From NCBI RefSeq assembly GCF_005280275.1, contig NZ_CP040021.1:1575001-1639000 (forward strand): a stretch of DNA of 64,000 nt, written 5' to 3'. The notes beneath the pieces are model-generated. The model saw only the letters and a program-made list of their open reading frames with translations, was not told the DNA's origin and ran no database searches. Shown here in pieces: positions 9,767 to 18,522 of this stretch. Position 1 is the stretch's first letter, and every line of letters starts with the position of its first letter. This DNA comes from Salinivibrio kushneri. Lineage in GTDB: Bacteria; Pseudomonadota; Gammaproteobacteria; Enterobacterales; Vibrionaceae. The position numbers were made by a program, and so were the translations under genes.

Positions 9767-10903
9767 ATGCGTATTTTTAGCCAGTTCGACAGCGGGAATA
9801 TTCGCGTTGTTAACGATGACGACATCAACAACATTCAACTTGCCATTCATAACGACAACCAGTCTGAATTTTATCAGTGGTTTCACTTTCGCTTAGAGGC
9901 GCAAGTCAATCAGGCTCACACATTGCATATTCAGCAACTGGCAGGCTCGGCCTACCCTGAAGGCTGGCAAGATTATCAAGCCGTCGCCTCATACGACCGT
10001 GATACCTGGTTCCGTGTCCCCACCGAATTTGACGGCGACACCCTAACCATTAAAGTCACGCCGCAACATGGTTCGATGTATTTCGCCTACTTCGCGCCGT
10101 ATAGCTATGAGCGCCACCTGGATTTAATTCACCAAGCGCAGACCTATCCGCAATGTCAGCTAGAAACCCTCGGCCAGACCTTGGACGGGCGCGATATTAG
10201 CCTGCTGAAAATCCGCTCAGAGCTCAGTGAGTCTGCGCAACCGAAAACACCGATTTGGCTGATTGCCCGCCAACACCCAGGCGAAACCATGGCGGAATGG
10301 TTTATCGAGGGGTTGCTCGACCGATTGCTTGACGACACCGACACCACCGCCCGTGCGCTGTTGGCAAAGGCAGACGTTTACGTGGTGCCGAATATGAACC
10401 CCGACGGCAGTGTGCGCGGCCACTTGCGCACCAATGCGGTGGGTGCCAACTTAAACCGCGAGTGGCAAGCCCCCACGCTTGAGCGCAGCCCCGAGGTGTA
10501 TCATGTTCGTGCGCGTATGGAGCAAACAGGGGTGAAAATGTGCCTCGATATCCACGGAGATGAGGCGATTCCGTATAACTTTGTTGCCGGTTGCGAGGGG
10601 ATCCCTTCTTACGATGCGCGCATGGCGGATTTAGAGGACAGATTTAAGCGTGCCTTACTCACCGTGACGCCAGAGTTCCAAGACGAGCACGGCTATGACA
10701 AAGACGCCCCCGGTAAAGCCAATCTAACCGTGGGCTCGAACTGGATTGGTGAGCGTTTCAACTGCTTGTCGTACACGGTTGAAATGCCGTTTAAAGATCA
10801 CAATGACCAACCGGATCCAGACTTTGGCTGGTCACCTGCGCGCAGCCAAGCCTTCGGTCGCGATATGCTCAGTGCCATCCTCAAGGTGGTGGACGCACTC
10901 TAG
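9767..10903 (+). CDS. M14 family cytosolic-type metallocarboxypeptidase
   Basis: A 378-residue zinc carboxypeptidase with an N-terminal beta-rich domain (about 1-120) as in the cytosolic carboxypeptidase subfamily. The catalytic domain shows the zinc ligands H170 and E173 (HPGE) and H263 (DIHGDE), substrate-binding residues in NMNPDGSVRG and NLNREW, and the general base E339 in TVEMPF. It has no signal peptide, so it should act in the cytoplasm. Eukaryotic relatives trim glutamates from tubulin; the bacterial substrate is not known. I chose ATG 9767, which has AAAGGA six bases upstream, over a GTG at 9725 that lacks a ribosome site. It is divergent from gabD. Confidence 0.88.
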   Translation: MRIFSQFDSGNIRVVNDDDINNIQLAIHNDNQSEFYQWFHFRLEAQVNQAHTLHIQQLAGSAYPEGWQDYQAVASYDRDTWFRVPTEFDGDTLTIKVTPQHGSMYFAYFAPYSYERHLDLIHQAQTYPQCQLETLGQTLDGRDISLLKIRSELSESAQPKTPIWLIARQHPGETMAEWFIEGLLDRLLDDTDTTARALLAKADVYVVPNMNPDGSVRGHLRTNAVGANLNREWQAPTLERSPEVYHVRARMEQTGVKMCLDIHGDEAIPYNFVAGCEGIPSYDARMADLEDRFKRALLTVTPEFQDEHGYDKDAPGKANLTVGSNWIGERFNCLSYTVEMPFKDHNDQPDPDFGWSPARSQAFGRDMLSAILKVVDAL

Positions 10904-10930
10904 CGCGAAATGCATCAATAGCCTGCAATG

Positions 10931-10959
10931 AAAGCCGGTGCCTTGTCATCGGCTTTTTC
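10931..10959 (+). terminator. Intrinsic terminator after the carboxypeptidase
   Basis: AAAGCCGGTG (10931-10940) pairs with CATCGGCTTT (10947-10956), with one G-T wobble and a 6-base loop. T residues follow to 10958. Confidence 0.75.
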
Positions 10960-11042
10960 TATTTGAGTGATTGATAAATTCAACTGGGGCGAACCGAATT
11001 ATCCACTTATATTAGGCACAAATAATTCAACAAGGAAACACC

Positions 11043-11474
11043 ATGACAATCTTGACCTCACGCTGCCCTCACTGCCAATCCATGAACCGCATTCCAAGCG
11101 AGCGGGTGAATGACGCACCCAAATGCGGCAAGTGTCAGTCTGATGTGCTGGACGGTAAGCCGATTGAAGGTACCAATGATAATTTTAATGCGCTGCTAAA
11201 TAGCGATGTGCCTGTCGTGGTCGATTTTTGGGCCCCGTGGTGTGGCCCATGCCAAAGCTTCGCGCCTGCTTTTGCGGCAGTGGCCGAGCAAGAAGAAGGC
11301 CGCGCACGCTTTGTCAAAATCGATACCGAAGCCCAGCAAGCATTGGCCGCGCAGTATCGTATTCGCAGTATTCCGACCTTGATGGTGTTTAAAAACGGCG
11401 AGCGCGTTGACGTACTCAACGGTGCCCTGCCCCAAAATGCCTTTAGCGACTGGTTGAGCCAGCACCTTAGCTAA
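11043..11474 (+). CDS. trxC: Thioredoxin 2
   Basis: A 143-residue cytoplasmic disulfide reductase. An N-terminal zinc-binding extension carries two CxxC pairs (C8/C11 and C28/C31), which distinguishes TrxC from thioredoxin 1. The thioredoxin fold follows with the active site WCGPC (C67/C70) and the cis-proline loop RSIPTLMVF. In enterics trxC is induced by OxyR under peroxide stress; I could not confirm an OxyR site here. ATG 11043 is preceded by AAGGAAA. It is convergent with the Lrp-type gene. Confidence 0.95.
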   Translation: MTILTSRCPHCQSMNRIPSERVNDAPKCGKCQSDVLDGKPIEGTNDNFNALLNSDVPVVVDFWAPWCGPCQSFAPAFAAVAEQEEGRARFVKIDTEAQQALAAQYRIRSIPTLMVFKNGERVDVLNGALPQNAFSDWLSQHLS

Positions 11475-11501
11475 TCGCTAGCCACCCTTGCATGATGATC
11501 A

Positions 11502-11527
11502 CGCGGCGCTACACTTTTAGCGCCGCG
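11502..11527. terminator. Strong hairpin at the trxC/Lrp convergence
   Basis: CGCGGCGCT (11502-11510) pairs perfectly with AGCGCCGCG (11519-11527) around an 8-base loop. The stem covers the last codons of the leftward Lrp-type gene. Only an imperfect T-tract (CCTTGTTTT) follows on the plus strand, so it is a weak-to-moderate terminator for trxC. Confidence 0.45.
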
Positions 11528-11958
11528 CCTTGTTTTACCGCGCGGATCGCCACATTGGTATTGATGTCTTTGACCATCGCCAGGGTCTGTAACTGGCGCA
11601 TAAAGGCTTCATAGTGCGGTAAATCGCGCGTCACCACTTCCAGTAAATAGTCATAAGTCCCTGAGATCACGTGGCCGTTGATCACTTCATCCATGTCTAC
11701 CAGCGCGTGCTCAAAGGTGACAATCGCCTCTTCTCGGTGATTGCTCAAGCTCACATTGACAAAAAAGGTCATGTTAAGCCCTATCCGCTGGCGGTCGAGC
11801 GTAACCTGGTAGGACGCTATCACCCCATCGGCTTCCAACTTCTTAATCCGCCTTGCACAAGGCGAAAACGACAACCCAACGGCATCAGCGATTTCCGCCG
11901 TGGTGCGGCGCGCATCGTCTTGTAACAGCGCCAGAATGGCTTTGTCTTTACTGTCCAA
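11509..11958 (-). CDS. Lrp/AsnC family transcriptional regulator
   Basis: A 149-residue regulator. Residues 1-60 form the winged helix-turn-helix (TTAEIADAVGLSFSPCARRIKKLEADGVI) and about 65-145 the RAM/AsnC effector-binding domain with the YDYLLEVV strand. Such proteins form dimers and octamers and usually sense an amino acid. It is divergent from an EamA-family exporter gene 147 bases away, so a likely role is to control export of an amino acid or related metabolite. The start is TTG at 11958, preceded by AAGGAAG. The effector is unknown. Confidence 0.88.
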   Translation of the reverse strand: MDSKDKAILALLQDDARRTTAEIADAVGLSFSPCARRIKKLEADGVIASYQVTLDRQRIGLNMTFFVNVSLSNHREEAIVTFEHALVDMDEVINGHVISGTYDYLLEVVTRDLPHYEAFMRQLQTLAMVKDINTNVAIRAVKQGAALKV

Positions 11959-12105
11959 ATCGCTTCCTTAGTGATTTTTAACAACAAAAAGATAATTAAA
12001 GATGATAAACGCCAACATGATGGCAAATCACCCTTTAATTTGCCACCAATCCCTCCTTTGACGCTGCCACACTAACCACATCCATTAACAAGGAAGTGAT
12101 CAACC

Positions 12106-13029
12106 ATGCCTGCCACCTCTCAACGTTTACTAGGCCTCGCCGCCATGCTTGTCACCGTGACCATTTGGGCGAGCCTGTTTATATCATTACGTCAGGCCAG
12201 CCAGTCAGTGTTAACCAGTGGCGATATTGCCCTACTGCGCTTTTTGCCTGCCGCCCTCCTATTTGGTTGGTTGAGCCGTCATCGGGTACGCCATATTGTC
12301 TCCGTGCCCAAACGTTATCTGTTTGCGATTGCCTTTGGCGCAGGCTTACCGTTTTATCTGCTCGCCGCCACAGGTATGCAGTTTGCCCCTGTCGCCGATG
12401 GCGCCTCGTTAATTCCCGGGATCTTGCCACTGTTTGTCTCTGCGATTGCTTGGGGCGTTTATGGCGAGTCGCTGTCGGTGGGACGGCGGTTAGGCATCGG
12501 GCTGATCGTGATCGGCATAGGTGCGTTTTTATGGCATTCGCTGTTCTTCTCACCGTGGAGCGTCACGCAAGGCCATTTTATTTTGCTCGCAGCCAGTATC
12601 AGCTGGGCATGGTTTACCATTGGCGTACGTGTGACAGGATTGAATGCCGCAGAAGCCGGCGCGGTATTAGCGATTTCGGCTGTCTTGCTGCTGCCGGTGG
12701 GCGCAATCAGTGGCCTTATCTCGTTTAACCTGCTCCAAGCACCTCTTGGCGAGCTGGGCTATCATGTGCTGGCGCAAGGCTTGGGCGTGGGGATCATCGC
12801 CAACTACAGCTATGCTTTTGCCATTCGCCGTTTAGGTGCAGAAATGAGTGCCGCAATAGGCGCATTCACGCCTGTGGTGGCCGCGCTGATCGCCATCCCC
12901 GTGTTCTCGGAAACCGTCAGTACACTTACCGTCGTGGCGATGGCGTTGATTGTATTCGGTGCGGTGCTCGCCAGTGAGGGAATAAAGTGGCGACGCACGC
13001 AAACAAAAAGCGGCCCGCAGGCCGCTTAA
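12106..13029 (+). CDS. EamA/DMT-family permease, probable metabolite exporter
   Basis: A 307-residue inner-membrane protein with about ten hydrophobic helices in two EamA repeats (about 8-140 and 150-295), typical of the drug/metabolite transporter superfamily. Members such as RhtA and YdcZ-type proteins export amino acids or nucleosides. The divergent Lrp-type regulator supports amino-acid efflux, but this is inference. ATG 12106 follows AAGGAAGTG. The last seven codons also form the stem of the htpX terminator. Confidence 0.85.
   Translation: MPATSQRLLGLAAMLVTVTIWASLFISLRQASQSVLTSGDIALLRFLPAALLFGWLSRHRVRHIVSVPKRYLFAIAFGAGLPFYLLAATGMQFAPVADGASLIPGILPLFVSAIAWGVYGESLSVGRRLGIGLIVIGIGAFLWHSLFFSPWSVTQGHFILLAASISWAWFTIGVRVTGLNAAEAGAVLAISAVLLLPVGAISGLISFNLLQAPLGELGYHVLAQGLGVGIIANYSYAFAIRRLGAEMSAAIGAFTPVVAALIAIPVFSETVSTLTVVAMALIVFGAVLASEGIKWRRTQTKSGPQAA
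13003..13027 (-). terminator. htpX terminator inside the 3' end of the EamA gene
   Basis: AAGCGGCC (13008-13015) pairs perfectly with GGCCGCTT (13020-13027) around the loop CGCA. Read leftward it is followed by TTTTTG. It lies 30 bases beyond the htpX stop and wholly within the last codons of the convergent EamA gene. Confidence 0.75.
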
Positions 13030-13057
13030 TCTGTGATTTTACGTCAAGGCTATCTAG

Positions 13058-13936
13058 TTAGAGATAGTCGCCACGACGCAAAGCATCGATACGTTTTTCT
13101 AGCGGTGGGTGAGTCATAAACAACTCACTCAGCGTTTTCTTACCGTTAATACCAAATGCCATCATTGAGCCTTCCAGCTTCGGCTCATGGCTGACTTTCA
13201 AACGCTCCAGCGCGGCAATCATTTTCTGTTTGCCCACCAGCTGCGCCGAGCCTGCATCGGCGTGGAATTCGCGGTGACGACTAAACCACATGGTGAGAAT
13301 ACTCGCCAGAATACCAAACACGATCTCTAGCACGGAGGAGATCAGGAAGTACATCATCCAGTTGCCGCCACCTTCGCCTTCTTCGTCACTGTTCATACCA
13401 CTGACCGCACCGGCGATGACACGAGCAATAAAGATCACGAAGGTGTTCACCACCCCTTGCATCAAGGTCATGGTGACCATGTCGCCATTAGCAATGTGGC
13501 TGATTTCGTGCGCCAGCACGGCTTCGGCTTCATCACGAGTCATGTTTTGTAGTAACCCGCTTGAGACCGCGACTACAGAATCATTGCGTTTTGCCCCAGT
13601 GGCAAAGGCGTTGATGTCGGGTGAGTTGTATACCGCCACGGTTGGCATACCAATGCCAGCACGTTGAGCTTGCTGACTGACCGTATTCATTAGCCAGTGC
13701 TCGGTTTCGTTGCGTGGGTGCTCAATCACTTGCGCCCCCACCGAGCGTAATGCCATGGATTTTGACATTAGCAACGATATCAACGAGCCGCCAAAACCAA
13801 ATACCGCTGCCAGTACCAGCAATCCAGATAAGCTGCCTGGTTGCATGCCTGTCACGGCATAAATGATATTCAGCACAATGCTAAATACGACCAGTACCGC
13901 AAGGTTGGTAGCAAGAAATAATCCTAAGCGTTTCAT
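13058..13936 (-). CDS. htpX: Membrane protease HtpX
   Basis: A 292-residue zinc metalloprotease (E. coli 293) that degrades misfolded membrane proteins alongside FtsH. Membrane helices lie at about 5-27 and 33-56, with two more hydrophobic stretches at about 155-180 and 190-215. The zinc motif is HEISH (H143, E144, H147), and the third ligand is the glutamate in REFHADAGS. In enterics htpX is under envelope-stress or heat-shock control. ATG 13936. A CCCATACT at 14004-13997 on its strand resembles a heat-shock -10 but no convincing -35 accompanies it. Confidence 0.95.
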   Translation of the reverse strand: MKRLGLFLATNLAVLVVFSIVLNIIYAVTGMQPGSLSGLLVLAAVFGFGGSLISLLMSKSMALRSVGAQVIEHPRNETEHWLMNTVSQQAQRAGIGMPTVAVYNSPDINAFATGAKRNDSVVAVSSGLLQNMTRDEAEAVLAHEISHIANGDMVTMTLMQGVVNTFVIFIARVIAGAVSGMNSDEEGEGGGNWMMYFLISSVLEIVFGILASILTMWFSRHREFHADAGSAQLVGKQKMIAALERLKVSHEPKLEGSMMAFGINGKKTLSELFMTHPPLEKRIDALRRGDYL

Positions 13937-14433
13937 GGTGTGTCTCCGTCGCTTAAACCCAGTGTTTAGCGCTTATTTGTTGTAATGATAAAAATAGTAT
14001 GGGCATTAATGATAAAAACAATCCTTTGATGCAATTTGTTACGAATAAATCCCAGTCGTCGCTTATGGCGCCCGCCCCATCCACTCTCTGCGCCGACCAG
14101 TTAGTGTGGCACGTTATTTCGATCTGATCTAAACAAATTGTGATACCGCGCAACCTTGTATTTTTAACAATCTATTCAAACACTTAATAATTAACGAGGC
14201 AGAAAAGCCCAACAAAAAAGACAAAAACCTACCAATATAGACTTTGGTCGAGTTGTCATCGCGGTTTACTCAGGCTAATTTATGCGCAGCTGTTTAAAAC
14301 TATGACGCTGATGCACTGCTTAAACCAATAAAGTAATGGGCAGTCAGCGGTCATATCAAGCATTAAGTGTACAACCACCGCGTGTGGACAACCTAACCTT
14401 AACAACGCAACGCGTTATCAATGGAGTGAGACC
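13937..14433. other. Intergenic region between htpX and a small gene
   Basis: Nearly 500 bases, AT-rich, carrying the divergent control regions of htpX (leftward) and the 57-residue gene (rightward). I see no convincing ORF, RNA gene or repeat. CCCATACT on the minus strand near 14000 is a possible sigma-32-like -10 for htpX. Confidence 0.5.
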
Positions 14434-14607
14434 ATGGCAGAGCAAGAAAACTACCGAGTCGCTATCGACATCTTAACCTGTCATCTCGGCATGAGCTTCG
14501 ATGAGGCCTGCTCAGAGCTTGGGTTAGCGTCGGATGACGCGTCAGCTGCACACCAGATGGCCGAGGTTCAGCAAAGCCTAATGGGTGTGCAAGACGACCA
14601 AAAGTAA
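14434..14607 (+). CDS. Small uncharacterised protein (57 residues)
   Basis: An ATG at 14434 preceded by GGAGTGAG opens a 57-residue frame beginning MAEQENYRVAIDIL and ending at TAA 14605-14607. A good intrinsic terminator follows within 35 bases, so it has the complete structure of a gene. The product is acidic, soluble and probably helical, with cysteines at 16 and 26; it has no signal peptide or membrane segment. I do not recognise a family. Its neighbours are htpX (divergent) and the biotin operon (convergent), which give no clue to function. Confidence 0.68.
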   Translation: MAEQENYRVAIDILTCHLGMSFDEACSELGLASDDASAAHQMAEVQQSLMGVQDDQK

Positions 14608-14640
14608 TTGTCTACCCGAACTGCCTACCTAAATAGACAA

Positions 14641-14665
14641 AAGCCAGCACAGCGCTGGCTTTTTT
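14641..14665. terminator. Bidirectional terminator between the small gene and bioD
   Basis: AAGCCAGC (14641-14648) pairs with GCTGGCTT (14654-14661) around a 5-base loop, with T residues after it on the plus strand and A residues before it. It can end both the 57-residue gene and the bio operon. Confidence 0.8.
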
Positions 14666-14689
14666 GATCGCTAGATTTCCGCAACAACT

Positions 14690-15364
14690 TTACAACGGCG
14701 TAATATCTAAGTGGATCGCGCATTGTGCTGGCGAGGCATCGGCAGCAAACGGCAAGTGCCCGAGACAAGGCGCATCTAAATGCGCGTCAAGATAGCGCAT
14801 CATTTCGTCACTGTGCTGCGCCTTGGGATCAACGGCGTTTGCCACCCATCCAGCTAACGTAAGCCCGCGTGCACGTATGGCCTCTGCGGTGAGTAAAGCA
14901 TGGTTTAAGCAGCCAAGTTTAATCCCCACTACCATGATCACTGGCAGTTGGTGGGCAACCACCCAATCGGCCAGCGTTTCAGTCTCACTCAGTGGCACTT
15001 GCCAGCCTCCAGCCCCTTCTACCAATACCGGGCCAGCCTGCTGTTTTAAATGCGCGAGCCCATCGCTCAACATCTGGGTATCGATGGGCTTGTTGGCTAA
15101 CACGGCCGCCCAGTGCGGCGAACACGGCGTTTCTAACAACACTGGGTTGATCGCGGCATACGGCAATGCAATCGCACTGGCGCGCTGTAAAGTGACAGCG
15201 TCACTATTTAGTTGGTAATCAGGCGCTAAATCGGCACCAGCGGCAACAGGCTTATAACCCACCGCTTGATGGCCCTTTGCGATAAAAGCGTGCAACAGCG
15301 CCGCCGTGGTATAGGTTTTTCCCACTTCGGTGTCGGTGCCGGTAATAAAGTAACTGTCATGCAT
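14690..15364 (-). CDS. bioD: Dethiobiotin synthetase
   Basis: A 224-residue ATP-dependent enzyme that closes the ureido ring of dethiobiotin from 7,8-diaminopelargonate and CO2. The P-loop GTDTEVGKT sits near residues 8-16, and VEGAGGWQVPL is the second family motif. It is the last gene of the leftward bioBFCD operon. Its ATG at 15364 lies inside the end of bioC, an 8-base overlap that implies translational coupling. Confidence 0.95.
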   Translation of the reverse strand: MHDSYFITGTDTEVGKTYTTAALLHAFIAKGHQAVGYKPVAAGADLAPDYQLNSDAVTLQRASAIALPYAAINPVLLETPCSPHWAAVLANKPIDTQMLSDGLAHLKQQAGPVLVEGAGGWQVPLSETETLADWVVAHQLPVIMVVGIKLGCLNHALLTAEAIRARGLTLAGWVANAVDPKAQHSDEMMRYLDAHLDAPCLGHLPFAADASPAQCAIHLDITPL

Positions 15365-16151
15365 GATGGTGAATCACTATGTAGCCAATTTGATAGGTCG
15401 CCGGTAAGGTGTTGGCGGCGAGAGCAAAACGCTGATACGCCTTTTCTACCGCGCTAAACTGCGCTCTTGTCGCCAGCCCTTGCGGCCCCGCCCCTTGCGG
15501 GCGATAGGTGGCGCCAATGCCTTTTAAACTTTTCATCACCGCATGGGCATTGGCAAAGGTCAGCTGTTCGCTTTCTTGCAACACGGTTGCGTGCATCAGT
15601 CCGGCGCGTTGGGTCGCCTGCTGTAATCCAGATAACGTGATAAAGCGGTTCACCCGTGACGTGCCGCATGCTTGTTGCCACGCGCTATCGAGTTCACACA
15701 AGGATCCGTTGAGCAGTGTTGAAACAAGGATTTGCCCGCCGGGTTTAACGACCCGACTCAGCTCCGCCAATGGCACATGCAAATCGTCGCACCATTGCAG
15801 TGCTAACGAGCTAAACGCCAGATCGACACTGTTATCAGCCAGCGGCAAATGCTCCGCATCAGCTTGTACGCCTAGCATGGCATCGCCGCAGCGCGCTTTT
15901 GCCGTTGCAAGCATAGGAGCGCTGAGATCCAGTCCAACCACTGTCTTAGCGTGAGTCATCCACTGCTGGGTGAAATAGCCGGTGCCACAGCCGACATCTA
16001 AGACGGTACTGAGATGGATAGCCTTTTGCTCTGACTCAGCCAATGCCATTAACCGATGGCCGACACGGCGCTGCAGCGTCGCACTGTCGTCATAATGGGG
16101 TGCGGCTCGGCCAAACGCTCTGGCAATCGCTTGTTTATCGGCGACGGTCAT
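15357..16151 (-). CDS. bioC: Malonyl-ACP O-methyltransferase
   Basis: A 264-residue SAM-dependent methyltransferase that makes malonyl-ACP methyl ester, the disguised primer for pimeloyl synthesis by the fatty-acid machinery. Motif I LDVGCGTGYF (about 48-57) binds SAM. The N-terminus KQAIARAFGRAAPHYD is typical of BioC. I chose ATG 16151 because it overlaps the bioF stop as ATGA and follows GAGGTGA; an upstream GTG at 16166 would add five residues. No bioH esterase gene is in view, so that function must be supplied elsewhere. Confidence 0.93.
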   Translation of the reverse strand: MTVADKQAIARAFGRAAPHYDDSATLQRRVGHRLMALAESEQKAIHLSTVLDVGCGTGYFTQQWMTHAKTVVGLDLSAPMLATAKARCGDAMLGVQADAEHLPLADNSVDLAFSSLALQWCDDLHVPLAELSRVVKPGGQILVSTLLNGSLCELDSAWQQACGTSRVNRFITLSGLQQATQRAGLMHATVLQESEQLTFANAHAVMKSLKGIGATYRPQGAGPQGLATRAQFSAVEKAYQRFALAANTLPATYQIGYIVIHHHA

Positions 16152-17362
16152 GGCGTCACCTCGCACGCTTTGTCACATGCTAATACCGGCTTCAGCGCCT
16201 CAATCAGTGCGGTGATATCTGTTTTTTGATGCTGTGCCGACAAGCTGATCCGCAGACGTGCAGTGTTGGCAGGTACAGTCGGTGGCCGAATCGCTCCTAC
16301 TCGAATGTGCGCCTTCATCAAGGCGTGATTCACCTGCTGTAACGCTGCCAAATCACCGATAATCAGCGGCTTGATAGGGCTAGGCGTCGCGAGCAATTGC
16401 GGCAAGGATTGAGTATTTATAGCGTGCGGTTCGCAAGCAGACGTCGTCTCTAACCAGTCGTGGAGGCCTTGCGCTAGCTGTTCGGCATGGGCGCTGAGTG
16501 TTTCTCGCCGCCAGTGCTCTGTTCGTGCCAGCCTAATCGTATCTTCAATGAGTGCCGCTTGCGCGGGTGGCATAGCCGTCGAGTACACATAATGGCGAGC
16601 GAACTGGCGTAAATAGTCAATGATGGTGGGAGAAGCCAACACTGCCGCGCCGGCGACGCCCAAGGCTTTTCCAAACGTCACGATTAAAATATCCGGCCGC
16701 GCGCCACGACTGATACTGCCCTCGCCTTCTTGCCCTAACACACCAATCCCATGCGCGTCATCCAGAGCCCAGAGCGCCCCCGATTGGTTAGCAATCGTGG
16801 CAAGACTTTCGGTTGGCGACACATCGCCATCCATGCTAAATACCCCTTCCGAGACAATCAGCGATGCGGAAGGCTGGGTTTGCTTCGCGAGCAATTGGCG
16901 AAGGTGTGCCATGTCGTTATGACGAAACCGCCGCTGCGTGGCAGGGCTCAATACGCCGGCCTCAATCAAGGAGGCGTGGTTGAGTTTGTCTTGAAACAAG
17001 GCATCGTCTTTACCTAACAGTGTAAACAGCAACGCCTGATTGGCAGCAAAACCACTGTTAAACAGTATCGCTTGCGGGTAACCGAGCCAGTCACACAGCT
17101 GATCACAAAGGGATTGATGCGCGGCGGTAAAACCAGATACCACCGGTGAAGCCGTTGCGCCCACGCCCCAGCGTTCGAGGTGCTGCTGCGCCTTTTTGAC
17201 CAATCGCGGATCTTGCGCGAGGCCTAAGTAATCATTACCGGCAAAGTTGCGCCATGACTCGGCGACGGCATTGTCACCACTTTGTCGCCACAGGCCTTGT
17301 TGCTGGCGTACGGTCAGCTCGTCCTGATAACGACGGGTCAGCGCTGATCTTGTATCAGTCAT
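16148..17362 (-). CDS. bioF: 8-amino-7-oxononanoate synthase
   Basis: A 404-residue PLP enzyme that condenses pimeloyl-ACP with L-alanine. The PLP-binding lysine is K232 in VTFGKALGVAGAA. Other family marks are NDYLGLAQDPRL near the N-terminus, GFAANQA and SMDGDVSP. It starts 5 bases after the bioB stop and overlaps bioC by 4 bases, so the operon is tightly coupled. Confidence 0.96.
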   Translation of the reverse strand: MTDTRSALTRRYQDELTVRQQQGLWRQSGDNAVAESWRNFAGNDYLGLAQDPRLVKKAQQHLERWGVGATASPVVSGFTAAHQSLCDQLCDWLGYPQAILFNSGFAANQALLFTLLGKDDALFQDKLNHASLIEAGVLSPATQRRFRHNDMAHLRQLLAKQTQPSASLIVSEGVFSMDGDVSPTESLATIANQSGALWALDDAHGIGVLGQEGEGSISRGARPDILIVTFGKALGVAGAAVLASPTIIDYLRQFARHYVYSTAMPPAQAALIEDTIRLARTEHWRRETLSAHAEQLAQGLHDWLETTSACEPHAINTQSLPQLLATPSPIKPLIIGDLAALQQVNHALMKAHIRVGAIRPPTVPANTARLRISLSAQHQKTDITALIEALKPVLACDKACEVTP

Positions 17363-17367
17363 CGTGC

Positions 17368-18420
17368 TTAGACACTGGCATCGTAGAACAAATCGCCCTC
17401 TTGCGGGCGCGATGCCACTCGCTCAGCCACTTGCTCAAGTAAGTCGTGCTCAGTGACTTGATCGGGCTTTTGGCTGACCGCTTCGCGATTAATACCCAGC
17501 TTTTTAAATAGCTGCATGTCCGCGTCTTCGTCAGGGTTTGGTGTGGTCAACAGCTTGCAGCCATAGAATATCGAGTTCGCGCCCGCCATAAAGCACAAGG
17601 TTTGCATTTGCTCGTTCATGTCTTCGCGTCCGGCAGACAGCCGCACTGCCGATTTGGGCATCATGATCCGCGCCACCGCGATAATGCGGACAAAATCGAA
17701 CGGGTCGACGTCATCAACGTTCTCAAGCGGTGTGCCTTTCACTTTAACCAGCATATTGATCGGCACGCTTTCTGGGTGAGCAGGCATATTGGCCAGTTCA
17801 ACCAGCAAACCCGCGCGATCGCGAGCACTTTCGCCCAGGCCAATAATGCCGCCAGAACACACCTTCATTCCCGCGTCTCGCACATTAGATAAGGTATCGA
17901 GGCGTTCTTGATATGTCCGCGTGGTAATAATGTTGCCGTAAAACTCGGGCGAGGTATCGAGATTGTGGTTGTAGTAATCCAAACCCGCCTCCGACAAGGT
18001 TTTGGCTTGCTCGGCATCCAACATGCCCAATGTCATGCAGGTTTCCAACCCTAATCCTTTGACGCCTTGGATCATACCGAGCAAATACGGCATATCGCGT
18101 TGCTTGGGGTTTTTCCACGCCGCCCCCATGCAAAAGCGCGTCGCGCCTGAGGCTTTGGCTTTTTCTGCCGCTTCGAGCACGCGTTCCACTTCCATTAAGC
18201 GCTCTTTCTCAACATCGGTGCGATACCGCGCACTTTGCGGACAATACTTGCAGTCTTCTGGACACGCGCCAGTTTTGATCGATAACAGCGTGCTGACTTG
18301 CACTTGATTGGCAGGATGATATTCACGATGCACTTGCTGCGCGTCAAACAGCAAATCCATGAAGGGTTTATCGAACAATGCTTGCACTTCCTGTGCGGTC
18401 CAGTTGTGTCTTATTTCCAC
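17368..18420 (-). CDS. bioB: Biotin synthase
   Basis: A 350-residue radical SAM enzyme that inserts sulfur into dethiobiotin. The 4Fe-4S cluster is held by C53, C57 and C60 (CPEDCKYC), numbered as in E. coli. The family segments YYNHNLDT and GGIIGLGE are present. The start is GTG at 18420 behind GGGGAAAA. It is the first gene of the bioBFCD operon and is divergent from bioA across the BirA operator. Confidence 0.97.
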   Translation of the reverse strand: MEIRHNWTAQEVQALFDKPFMDLLFDAQQVHREYHPANQVQVSTLLSIKTGACPEDCKYCPQSARYRTDVEKERLMEVERVLEAAEKAKASGATRFCMGAAWKNPKQRDMPYLLGMIQGVKGLGLETCMTLGMLDAEQAKTLSEAGLDYYNHNLDTSPEFYGNIITTRTYQERLDTLSNVRDAGMKVCSGGIIGLGESARDRAGLLVELANMPAHPESVPINMLVKVKGTPLENVDDVDPFDFVRIIAVARIMMPKSAVRLSAGREDMNEQMQTLCFMAGANSIFYGCKLLTTPNPDEDADMQLFKKLGINREAVSQKPDQVTEHDLLEQVAERVASRPQEGDLFYDASV

Positions 18421-18478
18421 GCGGTTTTCCCCGTTGTTGTCGTTTTAATGCTTGGCTAGTCTACCCACAGACGTTAAC

Positions 18479-18511
18479 CTGTCAACACAACAAAATCACA
18501 CTGGTTTACAT
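18479..18511. promoter_or_regulatory. BirA (biotin repressor) operator between bioB and bioA
   Basis: CTGTCAACA (18479-18487) and GGTTTACAT (18503-18511) are separated by exactly 15 bases. They match the gammaproteobacterial BirA box TTGTAAACC-N15-GGTTTACAA at 6 of 9 and 8 of 9 positions. The site lies in the 102-base bioB/bioA divergent region, as expected. Biotinoyl-AMP-bound BirA should repress both directions. Confidence 0.82.
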
Positions 18512-18522
18512 CTGATTTATTT

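Noticed and set aside
12096-12728. A 210-codon open frame on the plus strand
   Set aside because: It is an alternative frame of the EamA exporter gene and has a Cys/Arg-rich translation typical of a shadow frame.
14126-14152. TGATCT with a CGCG 16 bases on, as another ECF promoter
   Set aside because: The -10 lacks CGTA and no gene starts at the right distance.
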